Below are positions 31,935-42,774 of a stretch of 64,000 bases of DNA, one piece after another (the stretch's first letter is position 1; every line of letters starts with the position of its first letter). The stretch spans positions 36,788,693 to 36,852,692 of the forward strand of contig OX411549.1 in NCBI GenBank assembly GCA_948146395.1. The letters run 5' to 3'. The notes under the pieces are model-generated. The model was not told the origin of the DNA. It saw only the letters and a list, made by a program, of their open reading frames with translations, and did no database searches. The translations under genes and the position numbers were made by a program. The DNA is from Fragum whitleyi (Eukaryota > Mollusca > Bivalvia > Cardiida > Cardiidae).

Positions 31935-32790
31935 TGACCTATGTCGCCGGAGAGAAATGTTCCCGTTGAATATTTTTCATATTACACGGGTGTTATAGCA
32001 CTAGTGATATAACTATGCAAATGAGCTCAGAGCGAATAGCAACGCTATATTGTAACTACGAAATGACGTCATATTCTATGTTTTGTGACGTCATTTTGAA
32101 ACGGCGTTATCAGTTTCGCGGAAAATTGAAACGTTGAATTTCAGGAATATTGACGATTTTTTTGCTAAAATTCGGGTCATATTATAAACAGAATATAAAA
32201 TTCGTGCTCATAAAATACTGAATTTATTAAACTCGTCATTTATAAACAGATAAAAACTCGGCGCAGCCTCGTTTTTATCTGTTTATAGATGACTCCATTC
32301 GGAACATCACTCGGCCATTTCCGTAACCTGCAACAGACCTCGGATGTATGTAAGGCGGATGGGTATGTTACAAAATCGTGCATTTTGTTAGGCGGAAACA
32401 GTGTAAGAAAAACTAGCATTGTAGATTTATATCTTTTACAGTAAATAACGGCTAAAAAGTCTTAATTTTTGAGAATGACGAATCATTCTCAAAAATTTAG
32501 ACTTTTGCAGCCTTAATCTAAGAATATAAAGATATTTTTATTAGGATTATATGGTATCACGTCAGTGACTTAAACGAGTAGCGTTGGCGACGTCGAATGT
32601 TTTCACTCACAGTTTCGAGGGCTGACGCCATTTTAACTGACGTCATCGAGTTTTTCAATGGTTTTCCCGTACTTTTAAATATAGTCCGTCTATGTACATC
32701 CGAGGTTGATCGTGAGATTGGCCGAGTGGTGTTCCGAATGAGATGACTCGTTTAATAAATTCAGTATTCAATGACCACTCATTCAATATC
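31935..32790. repeat. Old repeat (pair of 18765-19490) split by a MULE-type MITE
   Basis: 31935-32295 and 32750-32790 align with the outer parts of 18765-19490 (ATAACTATGCAA, GCGAATAGCAACG, GACGTCATTTTGAAACGGCG, CTCATAAAATACTGAATTTA, CAATGACCACTCATTCAAT). A palindrome GATAAAAACTCGGCGCAGCC at about 32255-32285 precedes the insert. Confidence 0.62.
32296..32740. mobile_element. MULE-type MITE, 445 bp, with 9-bp target duplication
   Basis: Ends CATTCGGAACATCACTCGGC and GCCGAGTGGTGTTCCGAATG are inverted, with a second inner pair CCTCGGATGTATGTA / TACATCCGAGG. The 9 bases AGATGACTC flank it at 32287-32295 and 32741-32749. The empty-site structure is shown by the related repeat at about 19435-19450. 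A central palindrome (TTTTTGAGAATGACGAATCA ...) lies at about 32455-32515. Nine-base duplications and long TIRs are typical of Mutator-like elements. Confidence 0.8.
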
Positions 32791-32940
32791 CTCTATATCA
32801 TTTCTTTATTCTAGAATGACCACTTTTCTTTTCTGCATAACTTTGTTTCGAAATGCTACTCATCGATGTGCAGGATCCTGTATCGCTAGATCAACAATTT
32901 TATACGTAGTTCCAAAACGATCCCTTTTTCTGTGACCCGG

Positions 32941-32968
32941 GGGATGGGGTAGGGGTGGGGGTGGGGTG
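32941..32968 (+). other. Potential G-quadruplex
   Basis: Five G runs of four to five separated by one or two bases (GGGGGATGGGGTAGGGG then TGGGGGTGGGG). Confidence 0.7.
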
Positions 32969-33261
32969 TCTTTCTTTGAGAATACTTACTGTTGACAAAT
33001 CGTTAGTACCATTTCAAAGTCTCGTAGCTTTAGCTTTAATCAAGCTTTTGTTACAAGGTTTTAGAATAACGCCGACGAAATTCTAATACACTAGTATTTT
33101 TTCATTGTTTGCTATTCATCTATCGTATAAATCAGTCATTTTGACGAGATGCCTCGTTTTACCATGCTTATGCTAATCGTGACAAATACTCGCTGTACAA
33201 AAAACGCTTTAGTAGACACTTAAGACTTAAGTAAGTCTGCACAGACATTAATAGAGAATAA

Positions 33262-33590
33262 CATGATATTGTCTTAAAATATCAATGCGATCTGGTCGAG
33301 GTTGGGAGATTTTTATCAGGACAAGGCTTTGCCGAGTCAAGGTAATTTCTCCCAGCCGAGACCAGATGACGTCGATAGTTTACGACAATAACACGTTATT
33401 CTATTTGTCATACAGTCATTTTTTATGCGCTAAATTATAATTAACCCTTAAAAATCAAAGAAATCTAGATGAAAGAGTATGCAAATCGTTTCTAAAATTG
33501 TTTCTAAGAATAGACTACCTGATATTATTTTATGTAATCAGGCAGGTGATATCAGGTCAATTCAGACTTCCTTGCATGTTAAAGTCTTAT
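33262..33590 (+). repeat. Interspersed hairpin-headed repeat, copy 3 of 3
   Basis: Head hairpin CTGGTCGAGGTTGGGAGA / TCTCCCAGCCGAGACCAG is best preserved here, followed by the shared body to TTCCTTGCATG. 32791-33261 otherwise shows nothing but the G-rich patch. Confidence 0.62.
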
Positions 33591-33679
33591 ATTCGCCGAC
33601 ACTGCTTCCATTCTTTTACAAAAAAATTTTAAAAACATTCACTCTGGTTGAAATATCTCAAAATTTTGAATTCAATTTG

Positions 33680-33727
<48 letters not shown>
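33680..33727 (+). repeat. Long poly-A run (about 48)
   Basis: Homopolymer; length uncertain. No retrotransposon body seen directly 5' of it. Confidence 0.9.
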
Positions 33728-33729
<2 letters not shown>

Positions 33730-33814
33730 AGGGTAAGGGTTAAATGTGCGAAAGTAATCCATTCTAAGAAGAAGTAAAAGAACTTGTCCAATAAATTCAT
33801 TCTGCGTTATACTT

Positions 33815-34150
33815 CACCTCGCAGGGCGTGGCTAAGCCGTGACGTTATTTTTCAATATTTTGGGTTCTTTCAAAAGTAAGTCCGCAATTGACGTTAACGC
33901 GTGCAAATAACTGTAAAACCGAAAGGATTTACGTGTTGAGAGAAAGTGAACATATTTCATCGATTGTTTCCCAAAGCCTCGTTAGCTGAAGTTAGGATGT
34001 TTTGGTAACAATTCTGTGATTTAAGCTATCAAATTATATGTGTCGACCGTTTATAAAAGTAAAGAGTTGTAAATTAAAGCTGATTTACCGTAATCTTAAA
34101 TGCAACGGTCCGTTATTAAGATTCCGCCCTGCCAGGGCAATAATCGTGGA
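33815..34150. mobile_element. GCAGGGCG-ended element, copy 1
   Basis: Left CGCAGGGCGTGGCTAAGCCG, right CCGCCCTGCCAGGGC; body shared with 35730-36110 (GTTAACGCGTGCAAATAA, GATTTACCGTAATCTTAA). Inverted ends and shared body mark a small DNA element. Confidence 0.62.
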
Positions 34151-34449
34151 TTATATCAGAAGTCCAATCCCTTGTTGTATTTACCCATTGAAGATTATTG
34201 CTAACTGCCGCGATTTGTCGTTCAAATAACTTATCAATTTCCATTATATCCCGGATACTGGTCATCTATTAAAACGTTATTTGTTAAGGGAAGATAAAGA
34301 TTTGATAAATAAACCGAAACCAGACGATTGGAAACAAGAGACCTCAACTGGATTTTTTTGTTCGCGTCTTTTTTTCTAAATATGCATGAAATGAAATTTT
34401 GTTGTCAAAGGAGAGGAAGTTTCGTTAATTTTTTCGGCATATAAACTAG

Positions 34450-34650
34450 ATTGTGGTGTCCGTCGTCTAGAGGTAGAGCGTCGGCATCCTGACCCAAAAG
34501 TTCTGAGTTCGATTCCCGGGAGCGGCTATCGATCTTGGTTCTTTCATTGGCCCACACGTTCGGAGCGTGTACTAGTAAATTTTTCCAGGAAGCAGAATCG
34601 AGAGGGATTAATCTAAGTTGTAGGAACTTGTTTCCCAAACGATGTTAAAT
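34450..34650 (+). mobile_element. tRNA-derived SINE, third family
   Basis: Head GTCTAGAGGTAGAGCGTCGG (A box) and GAGTTCGATTCCC (B box), then a short body. Acceptor-stem ends do not pair, so not a tRNA gene. 3' end uncertain. Confidence 0.58.
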
Positions 34651-34734
34651 AATTAGGTTTAAACCAAACTGGATTTTAAATGCTTTCCGCTTGATTATTG
34701 ATGTTTATTGGTGTATTATCAATGTATAGAGGAT

Positions 34735-34888
34735 AATCGTTTGTTTCAGTGTAAGATCGATTTATATTTCATTGAGTGAACAACAAAAGCTATATTTTCA
34801 CGAGTGGCAGGGCCACGAGTGAAAATATAGCTTTTGTTGTTCACGAAATGAAATATTAATTGATCTTACACGAAAAACAAACGATTAT
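34735..34888. mobile_element. Long hairpin (about 154 bp)
   Basis: ATAATCGTTTGTTTCAGTGT pairs with the right end ACGAAAAACAAACGATTAT, and GTGAACAACAAAAGCTATAT with ATATAGCTTTTGTTGTTCAC; centre ACGAGTGGCAGGGCCACGAG. The same GTTGTTCAC sequence reappears at about 35245-35260, so a larger element may span 34735-35270. Confidence 0.65.
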
Positions 34889-35289
34889 TCTATTTCTTCA
34901 ATGCAAAAATGAGACAAAATGTGACATATTTCGTAAAGCGCGTCATTTTGCGCGTGATTACTATGCAACGTTCATTGTGACGTCACTTATTTCGCCCCGC
35001 ATAGATGACGTCAGATAGGGTTAAATGCACAAAAGCAGGGTATAAAATTTTGATAATTTCACTGCTTTTACGGTGAGATTATCAAGTGATAATCTACCGC
35101 TATTTCTCGATAAACCACCGAAAAGCATTAAAGAAGAATGTATTATTTCACCGGTAACCAAATGGAATTATCAGATGATTTTACCATGTTTCGCCCATTT
35201 CACGAAATTGGCATTGCACCAAAGACAAAAAGATCTCTCACTCGTTTTGTTGTTCACCTGAGATGAACGATTGATCATTCGTACACTAT
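34889..35289. other. Probable right part of the element starting at 34735
   Basis: Contains repeated GACGTCA motifs (about 34979, 35007) and ends near CTCACTCGTTTTGTTGTTCA at about 35240-35260, which mirrors the hairpin arm at 34770. No ORF of interest. Confidence 0.4.
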
Positions 35290-35640
35290 AGTCCAACTAC
35301 GGTATTCGAAAGCGCGGTAAAATGTGCTATTGGTGTATTTTCAAAACTGAGCTCTGACGTAGGCGTTGAGTCCATTACCATAGGTATATCGGGTATGTTT
35401 AAAAAGGATAATGATAGGTATTGAACGTGATCCCTCATTTTATACTTGTAAGTACATGAATGAGTAAACCTTACAATCTTAGACAAGCAATAAATTTCAT
35501 TTAAAAGGAAATTTGATATATCTTTTTAAGGTATTGTTTAAACCTGTTTTATCTATTTTGAAAGAATAGCACGCTAATTTTACCGTTAAAAGTAGATTTC
35601 CAGGCTCACCGCGCAAAATCTACCTATATAGCCAGTAGTA
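35290..35640 (-). repeat. Interspersed repeat, copy 2 of 3 (see 9795)
   Basis: Minus strand: GTAGATTTTGCGCGGTGAGC at about 35630 and AACGCCTACGTCAGAGCTCA at about 35350, in the same order as the + copies at 9795 and 37060. Confidence 0.6.
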
Positions 35641-35729
35641 GGGTTGGACTGAACTGAAATTTTACAAGTATGAGATAACGGTACTTAATTACAGATGTAA
35701 TCACATATATACTGTTATTCTGCGTAATT

Positions 35730-36110
35730 AATGAACTGGCAGGGCGGGGCTTAACCGTGACGTAATTTGGCGAGTTTACTTTTCAATACTTTGGGTTCTT
35801 TCAAACTTTAGTCAGTTAACATCGTTAACGCGTGCAAATAAATGTATCCTAAAACCTAAAGGATTCACGTGCTTTGAGAGAGTGCGCTCATTTCATAATT
35901 TGGTTACCAAAGCCTCGTAACTTCAGCTTGGTTAAGCTGAAGTTACGAGGATTTAGTTACCAATCTACGATTTAAGGTCTCGAGTTATTTATGTCGTTTC
36001 TCTGTAGAAGTAGGTATTTTAGATAAAAGATGATTTACCTTAACCTTAAGTGCAATGACCCGTTACTTAGGCTCCGCCCTGCCAGGGCATTAATAATGGA
36101 TAATAAACCC
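35730..36110. mobile_element. GCAGGGCG-ended element, copy 2
   Basis: Left GGCAGGGCGGGGCTTAACCG, right GGCTCCGCCCTGCCAGGGC. A perfect hairpin AGCCTCGTAACTTCAGCTTG / TTAAGCTGAAGTTACGAG lies inside at about 35912-35950 and is only half present in copy 1. Confidence 0.66.
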
Positions 36111-36153
36111 AATAAACTCGTCGAAAGTTTGTTTATAAACATTCGGGTATTAT

Positions 36154-37039
36154 TTGGCTAATTTCGCCTGAGACTCTGTGCATATTCCTTATATCTTTGG
36201 AAAATATCCGAGTTCTTATTCCATAAACCGCTAAAACACATTAATAAATACGCAATTTAATCAGAGAATAAGTGCAAGAAAAAATAGCTCAATCGGTTAA
36301 GGTGTATTTCTCTCAACCACACATCTACGGGTTCAAGTCACCGAGATGCTTGTTTTGTTTTATGTATGTTTTCTTGTTCATACTTTTCTTCATCCCTATT
36401 ACAAGTTGACACTATGGGAATGTATTTTTTGTTGAATTTTTATACGACCACTTTCTGCTGATTCATTTCGCGATATCCAAAATGCAAAGAATCTTTTATT
36501 GTTGTACAAAAGTGAAATTTGCGCTGCACTTATTTGTCTTAAACCAAGAGGAAAATATATTTCTCAAATTTCAGAAAACAGTAAAATATCCGATTAAGCC
36601 TCAAAAGGAAAAAAAAAAAAAAAAAAAAAAAAACACCGTTGCCAAAGTTACCACAAAGGCACCCTGCATTAGCAGAGCCACCTTTGCTTTTGTTATTTTA
36701 TATATCAAAAGTTAACTCAATATATGAAAAAAAATATGCTTTCAAAATTAGAAGAAAGTGGATAAAACACAATACACCCTCTGTCTAAAAAGTGACATAA
36801 GTGATTATAAGACAGAAAAATACAAAAGTTGAGGCAGAAAATTTTTCTTTCTCTTACTCGGATTGAAATCGTGTTCTCTTGTGTCAGAGGCGGGTGTCTT
36901 AACCTCTACACGATCTGAGAAGTTTTAATTCCCCCAGTAAACACATATATTAATGCTAACTGGCGGAATTCGTCGATCATCGGTGATTTTCCGGTATCAC
37001 TCACGGAAAATTAACAGAGTCTCAGGCGAAATTAGCCAA
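36154..37039. mobile_element. Region bounded by a perfect 26-bp inverted repeat, holding two tRNA-like heads
   Basis: TTGGCTAATTTCGCCTGAGA plus CTCTGT at 36154-36179 is exactly complementary to 37014-37039. Inside are tRNA-like units: + at about 36280-36350 (TAGCTCAATCGGTTAAGGTG; GGGTTCAAGTCAC) and - at about 36860-36915 (GTGTAGAGGTTAAGACACC; GATTTCAATCC). A poly-A run sits at 36609-36632. Either one DNA element with SINE insertions or a rearranged segment. Confidence 0.5.
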
Positions 37040-37059
37040 GGAATAGCATGGTTTATAGG

Positions 37060-37460
37060 TAGATTTTGTGCGGCGAGCCGTAAAATCTACCTTTAACCTT
37101 TAGATTCACGCGCTATTTTGTCGAAATGGATGAAACAGGCTAAAACAAAACACTTTAAATGATTACAATTTATATAGACCTGCAATTTCAAGTGAGTGAT
37201 CAAAGATCAATTTTACATTGAAAATGATAGAAGATAACGGTTTCTCGGACCTCACTCTTTCTTGCGGAACTATACCTTAAACGAAAGTTATTGCTTGTCT
37301 TTAATTGCAAGGTTTACTCTTAACTGTACTTTCATAATTGAAGTGGAAGAACCAGATTCATTTCCTATCGTATGCTTTTTTGGTATACCCGATATACATA
37401 TGAACATGGATTCAACGCCTACGTCAGAGCTCAGGTTTGAAAATACACCTATACCTAAAC
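37060..37460 (+). repeat. Interspersed repeat, copy 3 of 3 (see 9795)
   Basis: Starts GTAGATTTTGTGCGGCGAGC and ends AACGCCTACGTCAGAGCTCA then AAAATACACCTATACC. Confidence 0.62.
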
Positions 37461-37619
37461 CACATATGATAATGAGTGTCCTAAATATCGATTGATAGTT
37501 TCACCGACCAAACACTGAAATGATCGGAATTTCTCTTTTTTGGTAGATTCAGTCATTCATTTGTTTACTGAGCGTAGCCAAGTCGGGACTTAAGATTCTA
37601 ATGACGCCATCATGTGGTA

Positions 37620-38045
37620 CAGCTCATAACATCGTGATATTGGTACGGTGAATGATTTGGAATGATTGAATGATTTTGGAATGTAATTGAATGTTGGCGA
37701 CGAGTAAGTTTTGAGTGAAAATAAAGGGGTATAATCCAGTAAAGCTTATTTTGTACATGATGAACAAAATCAGCGATATCTATCACCTATCTTAATTATA
37801 TATGCATACTAGTTTTAAAAATAGCTTCCTGGTTCTTCAAGAACCAATCAGACTTTAACACTTTCAAATACTTCGTGGATTTTCAAGCTATTTTCATTTA
37901 GAATGTGGTTGTTGATCCGCTTAAGAGATTTTTGAACGTTTTTGAATGGTTTGAGAGAGTGTTTGAAAGGATTGAATAAAGAGAGGGCGATTTAGAATGG
38001 TTTTGGTTGAGGTAAATTATAATTTCAAAATGTTCTTAGTCGTAT
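37620..38045. mobile_element. MITE-3 copy
   Basis: Left CATAACATCGTGATATTG, right TAATTTCAAAATGTTCTTAG; central hairpin GCTTATTTTGTACATGATGA / ACAAAATCAGCGATATC. Confidence 0.72.
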
Positions 38046-38154
38046 GCGTAATGTACCTACAGAAAGAGCGTTCCAGAAGTTTTGTTTTCATTTTCAAGAT
38101 GTTTTGTGTAAAATTTTGATATAGTGCGTTTGCATTTAGATTGACGTCATTTAA

Positions 38155-39197
38155 ACGTAGGGGAAAACCGGGTAAATTCGGACGTTTTTTACCAAACTTA
38201 TTTCAGGCCTGATTCTGAAGCTATAGGTGGAAACCCGGACACTAGCCGTATTCTCATCACTCGAGCGGTCATTAAACTTGCATTTTATCCAAAAAATGTA
38301 AAGCAAATGCTGGCCAAAACGTTGTGAAAACGAGAAGTTTGAGAGTACTGTGAAACCGGTAAATTCGGATGGGATTGGAAAAATTCGGACATGCAAGCCG
38401 TAAAACTCTGACATGTTTATCGTCAAAGGGTGAAATTCGGACAATAAAGGAATTTCAATTATTAGGGGAATAAAGTTACGGATTTTGTTAGTTTAAACGA
38501 AGACTGTTAATACGTAGCTTTAAAACTTCAATTCAGAATGCGTTGACTATAGATACTTAATTTATTCATCAACTTTGATGTTGAAAATTGGCATATATTT
38601 CGAATAAAATACAGACAAATGAGTATATTAACAGACGCCGACATGAAATGTCTAAACGTGTATTAAGTTCGCATGTATTCAAAGAAAAATAGATATTAGG
38701 TGATATATTGATATTACTTGGTTTTCAAAGCGTACACTTTATATAGTCCGAATTTTTACTTCTGCTGAAAATTGAAAGTGGAAATTCGGACACTTCGAAA
38801 AAAGCTATATTTTATGATTCTGAGCAAATTATTGTTGATTATCTTATTAAAACTGTTTACCTCTTTGACATTTAAATCGAATAATAACTGTTTTACAATT
38901 AATTCTCGCCAATCCATACCCATTTCTTAACCGTTGACCGAGCCTATATTCGTCAGCAATTTATGAATGTCAGTTCAATTCGCAAGGTAGCCAGGGGTTT
39001 GTGACTTCCAATAGTTTTATTTCCACCAACATATCTATCATTTTATCAGAAATTAAACTGACTTACGCGAGATAAATCTTAGAATATTTAGAAATATTTG
39101 ATAAAAACGCTGTTGTCATAGCTTTTTCAAAAAAATATCTTAAAAAGTATGTCCGAATTTATACGTCTGTCCGACCTTCTACGGTTTTCCCCTACGT
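38155..39197. mobile_element. TIR element of about 1.04 kb with AATTCGGAC repeats
   Basis: Left ACGTAGGGGAAAACCG, right CGGTTTTCCCCTACGT. AATTCGGAC or its complement recurs near both ends and inside (about 38176, 38352, 38387, 38423, 38748, 38775, 39152), resembling subterminal binding sites. Short frames only; no transposase recognised. Confidence 0.7.
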
Positions 39198-39783
39198 CTA
39201 TGAATCAATTCTTTTGCAGTCAGGTCGAACGTCGAATTATAATAAATTTTACTATTCCAGTTGGACGCGGATTTTCGAGCAACTTCAAGTTCGTAAATAG
39301 TTAAAACTAAGCTTAATTATAAAATATAGACTTCCCAAGTATAAGATATCAAGAAGTTGGAGCATAATTCGTTTACATTTTCATCCGCTTTAAAAAAAGA
39401 ATCTTTGTGAACAATTTACGGCATAATCCCGGGAACTCCCCACCGGGATTTTTGCATTTATTTTTTTCAAGAAACACGCAAATTCGTGTAAATCCTCGAT
39501 CTTGATCACCCAGGCGCTTGATTTTATGTAAATGAGGCTGAGTTTAGCTTACTTATCAGCTGCAGGTTCATGAAAAGTAGTTCGAAATAGAAACTTCGTG
39601 CTAAATTAAGCCAACTTTATTAAATCAGTTATTACCTTTTATGAAGTCATTTTTACTGATTGAATGACTCGAAAGATACTGCGTTCGGTCCCCATCGGAC
39701 AAATTCGATTCTGTAATTACTTGATTGAAGAGCGGTTTGTAAAATGTATCTGGGTTGACAATCTCGAATAGCAGAAACCGATG
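39198..39783. other. No gene recognised
   Basis: AT-rich; a small palindrome near 39427-39450 (CCCGGGAACTCCCCACCGGG) and a similar one near 44140-44165 (CCCACGTGGGGATTTCCCGG) hint at a shared short repeat. Confidence 0.35.
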
Positions 39784-42520
39784 AGTTGAAAATTACGGAA
39801 TGAATGTCAGTATTTGAAATTTAACACTTCATTCCGTGAATTCTACTGTTTAAAATGGCTGGTGGGGACTTGCCGGTAGTATATATATAGCGGCGATAGT
39901 TTAGAAAAGTGTTTCAATTATTGTATTGCAAGGGAAGATATTCCCGGGAAAAGGGTTTCTTTGGGGGAGAGAATCTTAAATAAGAGAAAACGGGGCTTGG
40001 CTTTTTGGGGGTTGAAAATACGGAATGAATGTCAGTATTTGAAATTTAACACTTCATTCCGTGAATTCTACTGTTTAAAATGATTGGTGGGGACTTGCCG
40101 GTAGTATATATATACTACCGGCAAGTCCCCACCGAGAAGTGCCATACCGTACAATAAACATTTTTCACCTTGTTTTCCCCCCAAAAAAGCCAAGCCCCGT
40201 TTTCTCTTATTTAAGATTCTCTCCCCCAAAGAAACCCTTTTCCCGGGAATATCTTCCCTTGCAAACAACAATAAAAAACACTTTTCTAAAACATCGTCGC
40301 TATATATATACTACCGGTATCTCCCCACCGATTTAGGCATCCGTGGGGAGATACCGGTAGTATATATATAGCGGCGATAGTTTAGAAAAGTGTTTCAATT
40401 ATTGTTTTGCAAGGGAAGATATTCCCGGGAAAAGGGTTTCTTTTGGGGAGAGAATCTTAAATAAGAGAAAACGGGGCTTGGCTTTTTTGGGGGTTGAAAT
40501 ACGGAATGAATGTCAGTATTTGAAATATAACACTTCATTCCGTGAAATCTACTGTTTAAAATGATTGGTGGGGACTTGCCGGTAGTATATATATACTACC
40601 GGCAAGTCCCCACCGAGAAGTGCCATACCGTACAATAAACATTTTCACCTTGTTTTCCCCCAAAAAAGCCAAGCCCCGTTTTCTCTTTTTTAAGATTCTC
40701 TCCCCCAAAGAAACCCTTTTCCCGGGAATATCTTCCCTTGCAGACAACAATAAAAAAAACACTTTTCAAAAACATCGTCGCTATATAAATACTACCGGTA
40801 TCTCCCCACCGATTTAGGCATCCGTGGGGAGATACCGGTAGTATATATATAGCGGCGATATTTTAGAAAAGTGTTTCAATTATTGTATTGCAAGGGAAGA
40901 TATTCCCGGGAAAAGGGTTTCTTTGGGGGAGAGAATCTGAAATAAGAGAAAACGGGGCTTGGCTTTTTGGGGGGTTGAAAATAACGGAATGAATGTCAGT
41001 ATTTGAAATTTAACACTTCATTCCGTGAATTCTACTGTTTAAAATGGCTGGTGGGGACTTGCCGGTAGTATATATATACTACCGGCAAGTCCACACCGAG
41101 AAGTGCCATACCGTACAATAAACATTTTTCACCTTGTTTTCCCCCCAAAAAAGCCAAGCCCCGTTTTCTCTTATTTAAGATTCTCTCCCCCAAAGAAACC
41201 CTTTTCCCGGGAATATCTTCCCTTGCAAACAACAATAAAAAACACTTTTCTAAAACATCGTCGCTATACATATACTACCGGTATCTCCCCACCGATTTAG
41301 GCATCCGTGGGGAGATACCGGTAGTATATATATAGCGGCGATAGTTTAGAAAAGTGTTTCAATTATTGTTTTGCAAGGGAAGATATTCCCGGGAAAAGGG
41401 TTTCTTTGGGGGAGAGAATCTTAAATAAGAGAAAACGGGGCTTGGCTTTTTTGGGGGTTGAAAATACGGAATGAATGTCAGTATTTGAAATATAACACTT
41501 CATTCCGTGAAATCTACTGTTTAAAATGATTGGTGGGGACTTGCCGGTAGTATATATATACTACCGGCAAGTCCCCACCGAGAAGTTCCATACCGTACAA
41601 TAAACATTTTCACCTTGTTTTCCCCAAAAAAAGCCAAGCCCCGTTTTCTCTTTTTTAAGATTCTCTCCCCCAAAGAAACCCTTTTCCCGGGAATATCTTC
41701 CCTTGCAGACAACAATAAAAAAAAAAAAAAAACACTTTTCAAAAACATCGTCGCTATATATATACTACCGGTATCTCCCCACCGATTTAGGCATCCGTGG
41801 GGAGATACCGGTAGTATATATATAGCGGCGATATTTTAGAAAAGTGTTTCAATTATTGTATTGCAAGGGAAGATATTCCCGGGAAAAGGGTTTCTTTGGG
41901 GGAGAGAATCTTAAATAAGAGAAAACGGGGCTTGGCTTTTTGGGGGGGGGGGGGGGGGGTGAAAATTACGGAATGAATGTCAGTATTTGAAATTTAACAC
42001 TTCATTCCGTGAGTTCTACTGTTTAAAATGATTGGTGGGGACTTGCCGGTAGTATATATATACTACCGGTAAATCCCCACCAAACATTTTCAAACCAATA
42101 AATTCATTCAGTTTCAAATTTGTTTTTAGCTTGTATCAAACTTCTCGGTGGGGACTTGCCGGTAGTATATATATACTACCGGCAAGTCCCCACCAATCAT
42201 TTTAAATTATAGAATTCACGGAATGAACTGCAATTTTTCAAATACTGACATTCATTCCGTACTTTTCAACCCCCCAAAAAGCCAAGCCCCGTTTTCTCTT
42301 ATTTAAGATTCTCTCCCCCAAAGAAACCCTTTTCCCGGGAATATCTTCCCTTGCAGACAACATTTAAAACGCTTTTCTAAAACATCGCCGCTATATATAT
42401 ATACTACCGGTATCTCCCCACCGATAACAATTAGCTAGCAAAACGTTAGTTTATAACTGAAATTTAGGAAATCGTCGCTATATATATATACTACCGGTAA
42501 CTCCCCACGGCTTGACTGAA
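39784..42520. repeat. Tandem array of about 481-bp palindromic units (foldback array)
   Basis: GGTGGGGACTTGCCGG recurs at about 40088, 40569, 41050, 41533 and 42037 (steps 481, 481, 483, 504). Each unit holds two centres of symmetry: GGGGACTTGCCGGTAGTATA reading into its own complement, and CTATATATATACTACCGGTA ... TACCGGTAGTATATATATAG around GATTTAGGCATC. Between centres a 200-bp arm (AAGCCAAGCCCCGTTTTCTC, CTTTTCCCGGGAATATCTTC) alternates in direct and inverted orientation, five each. Diagnostic differences alternate between units (CAAACAAC at 40262 and 41224; CAGACAAC at 40740 and 41705), so a 962-bp two-unit block was itself duplicated. Short frames of GKRVSLGERIL type are arm artefacts. 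Confidence 0.9.
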
Positions 42521-42774
42521 AATTCATCTTGAAGGGAAAGTCACTCAATCATTTATATTCTTCGGTATAAATGAAGTATTGCTTGGACTAAATTCGACAT
42601 GAAACTTTCACACGCCGTATTGTTGAAAAATGTATATGGTTCTACTTTTAATTACTTGGCAGTACGTTGGACCTCGGCTATTGATATATATTTGTATTCT
42701 AACTGACAAGTTTTCGAGGTAGTAAGTTTAAATTAAAAGATCTCGTAATATGCGTACGAGTAGTTTATAGCACA
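42521..42774. other. No feature recognised
   Basis: AT-rich spacer between the palindrome array and the next repeat. Confidence 0.35.

Noticed and set aside
33479..33736. 85-residue frame ending in poly-Lys
   Set aside because: Runs through a repeat copy into a poly-A tract.
39960..41839. Repeated frames containing GKRVSLGERIL or RFSPPKKP
   Set aside because: They are arm sequence of the palindrome array on either strand and occur at every unit.
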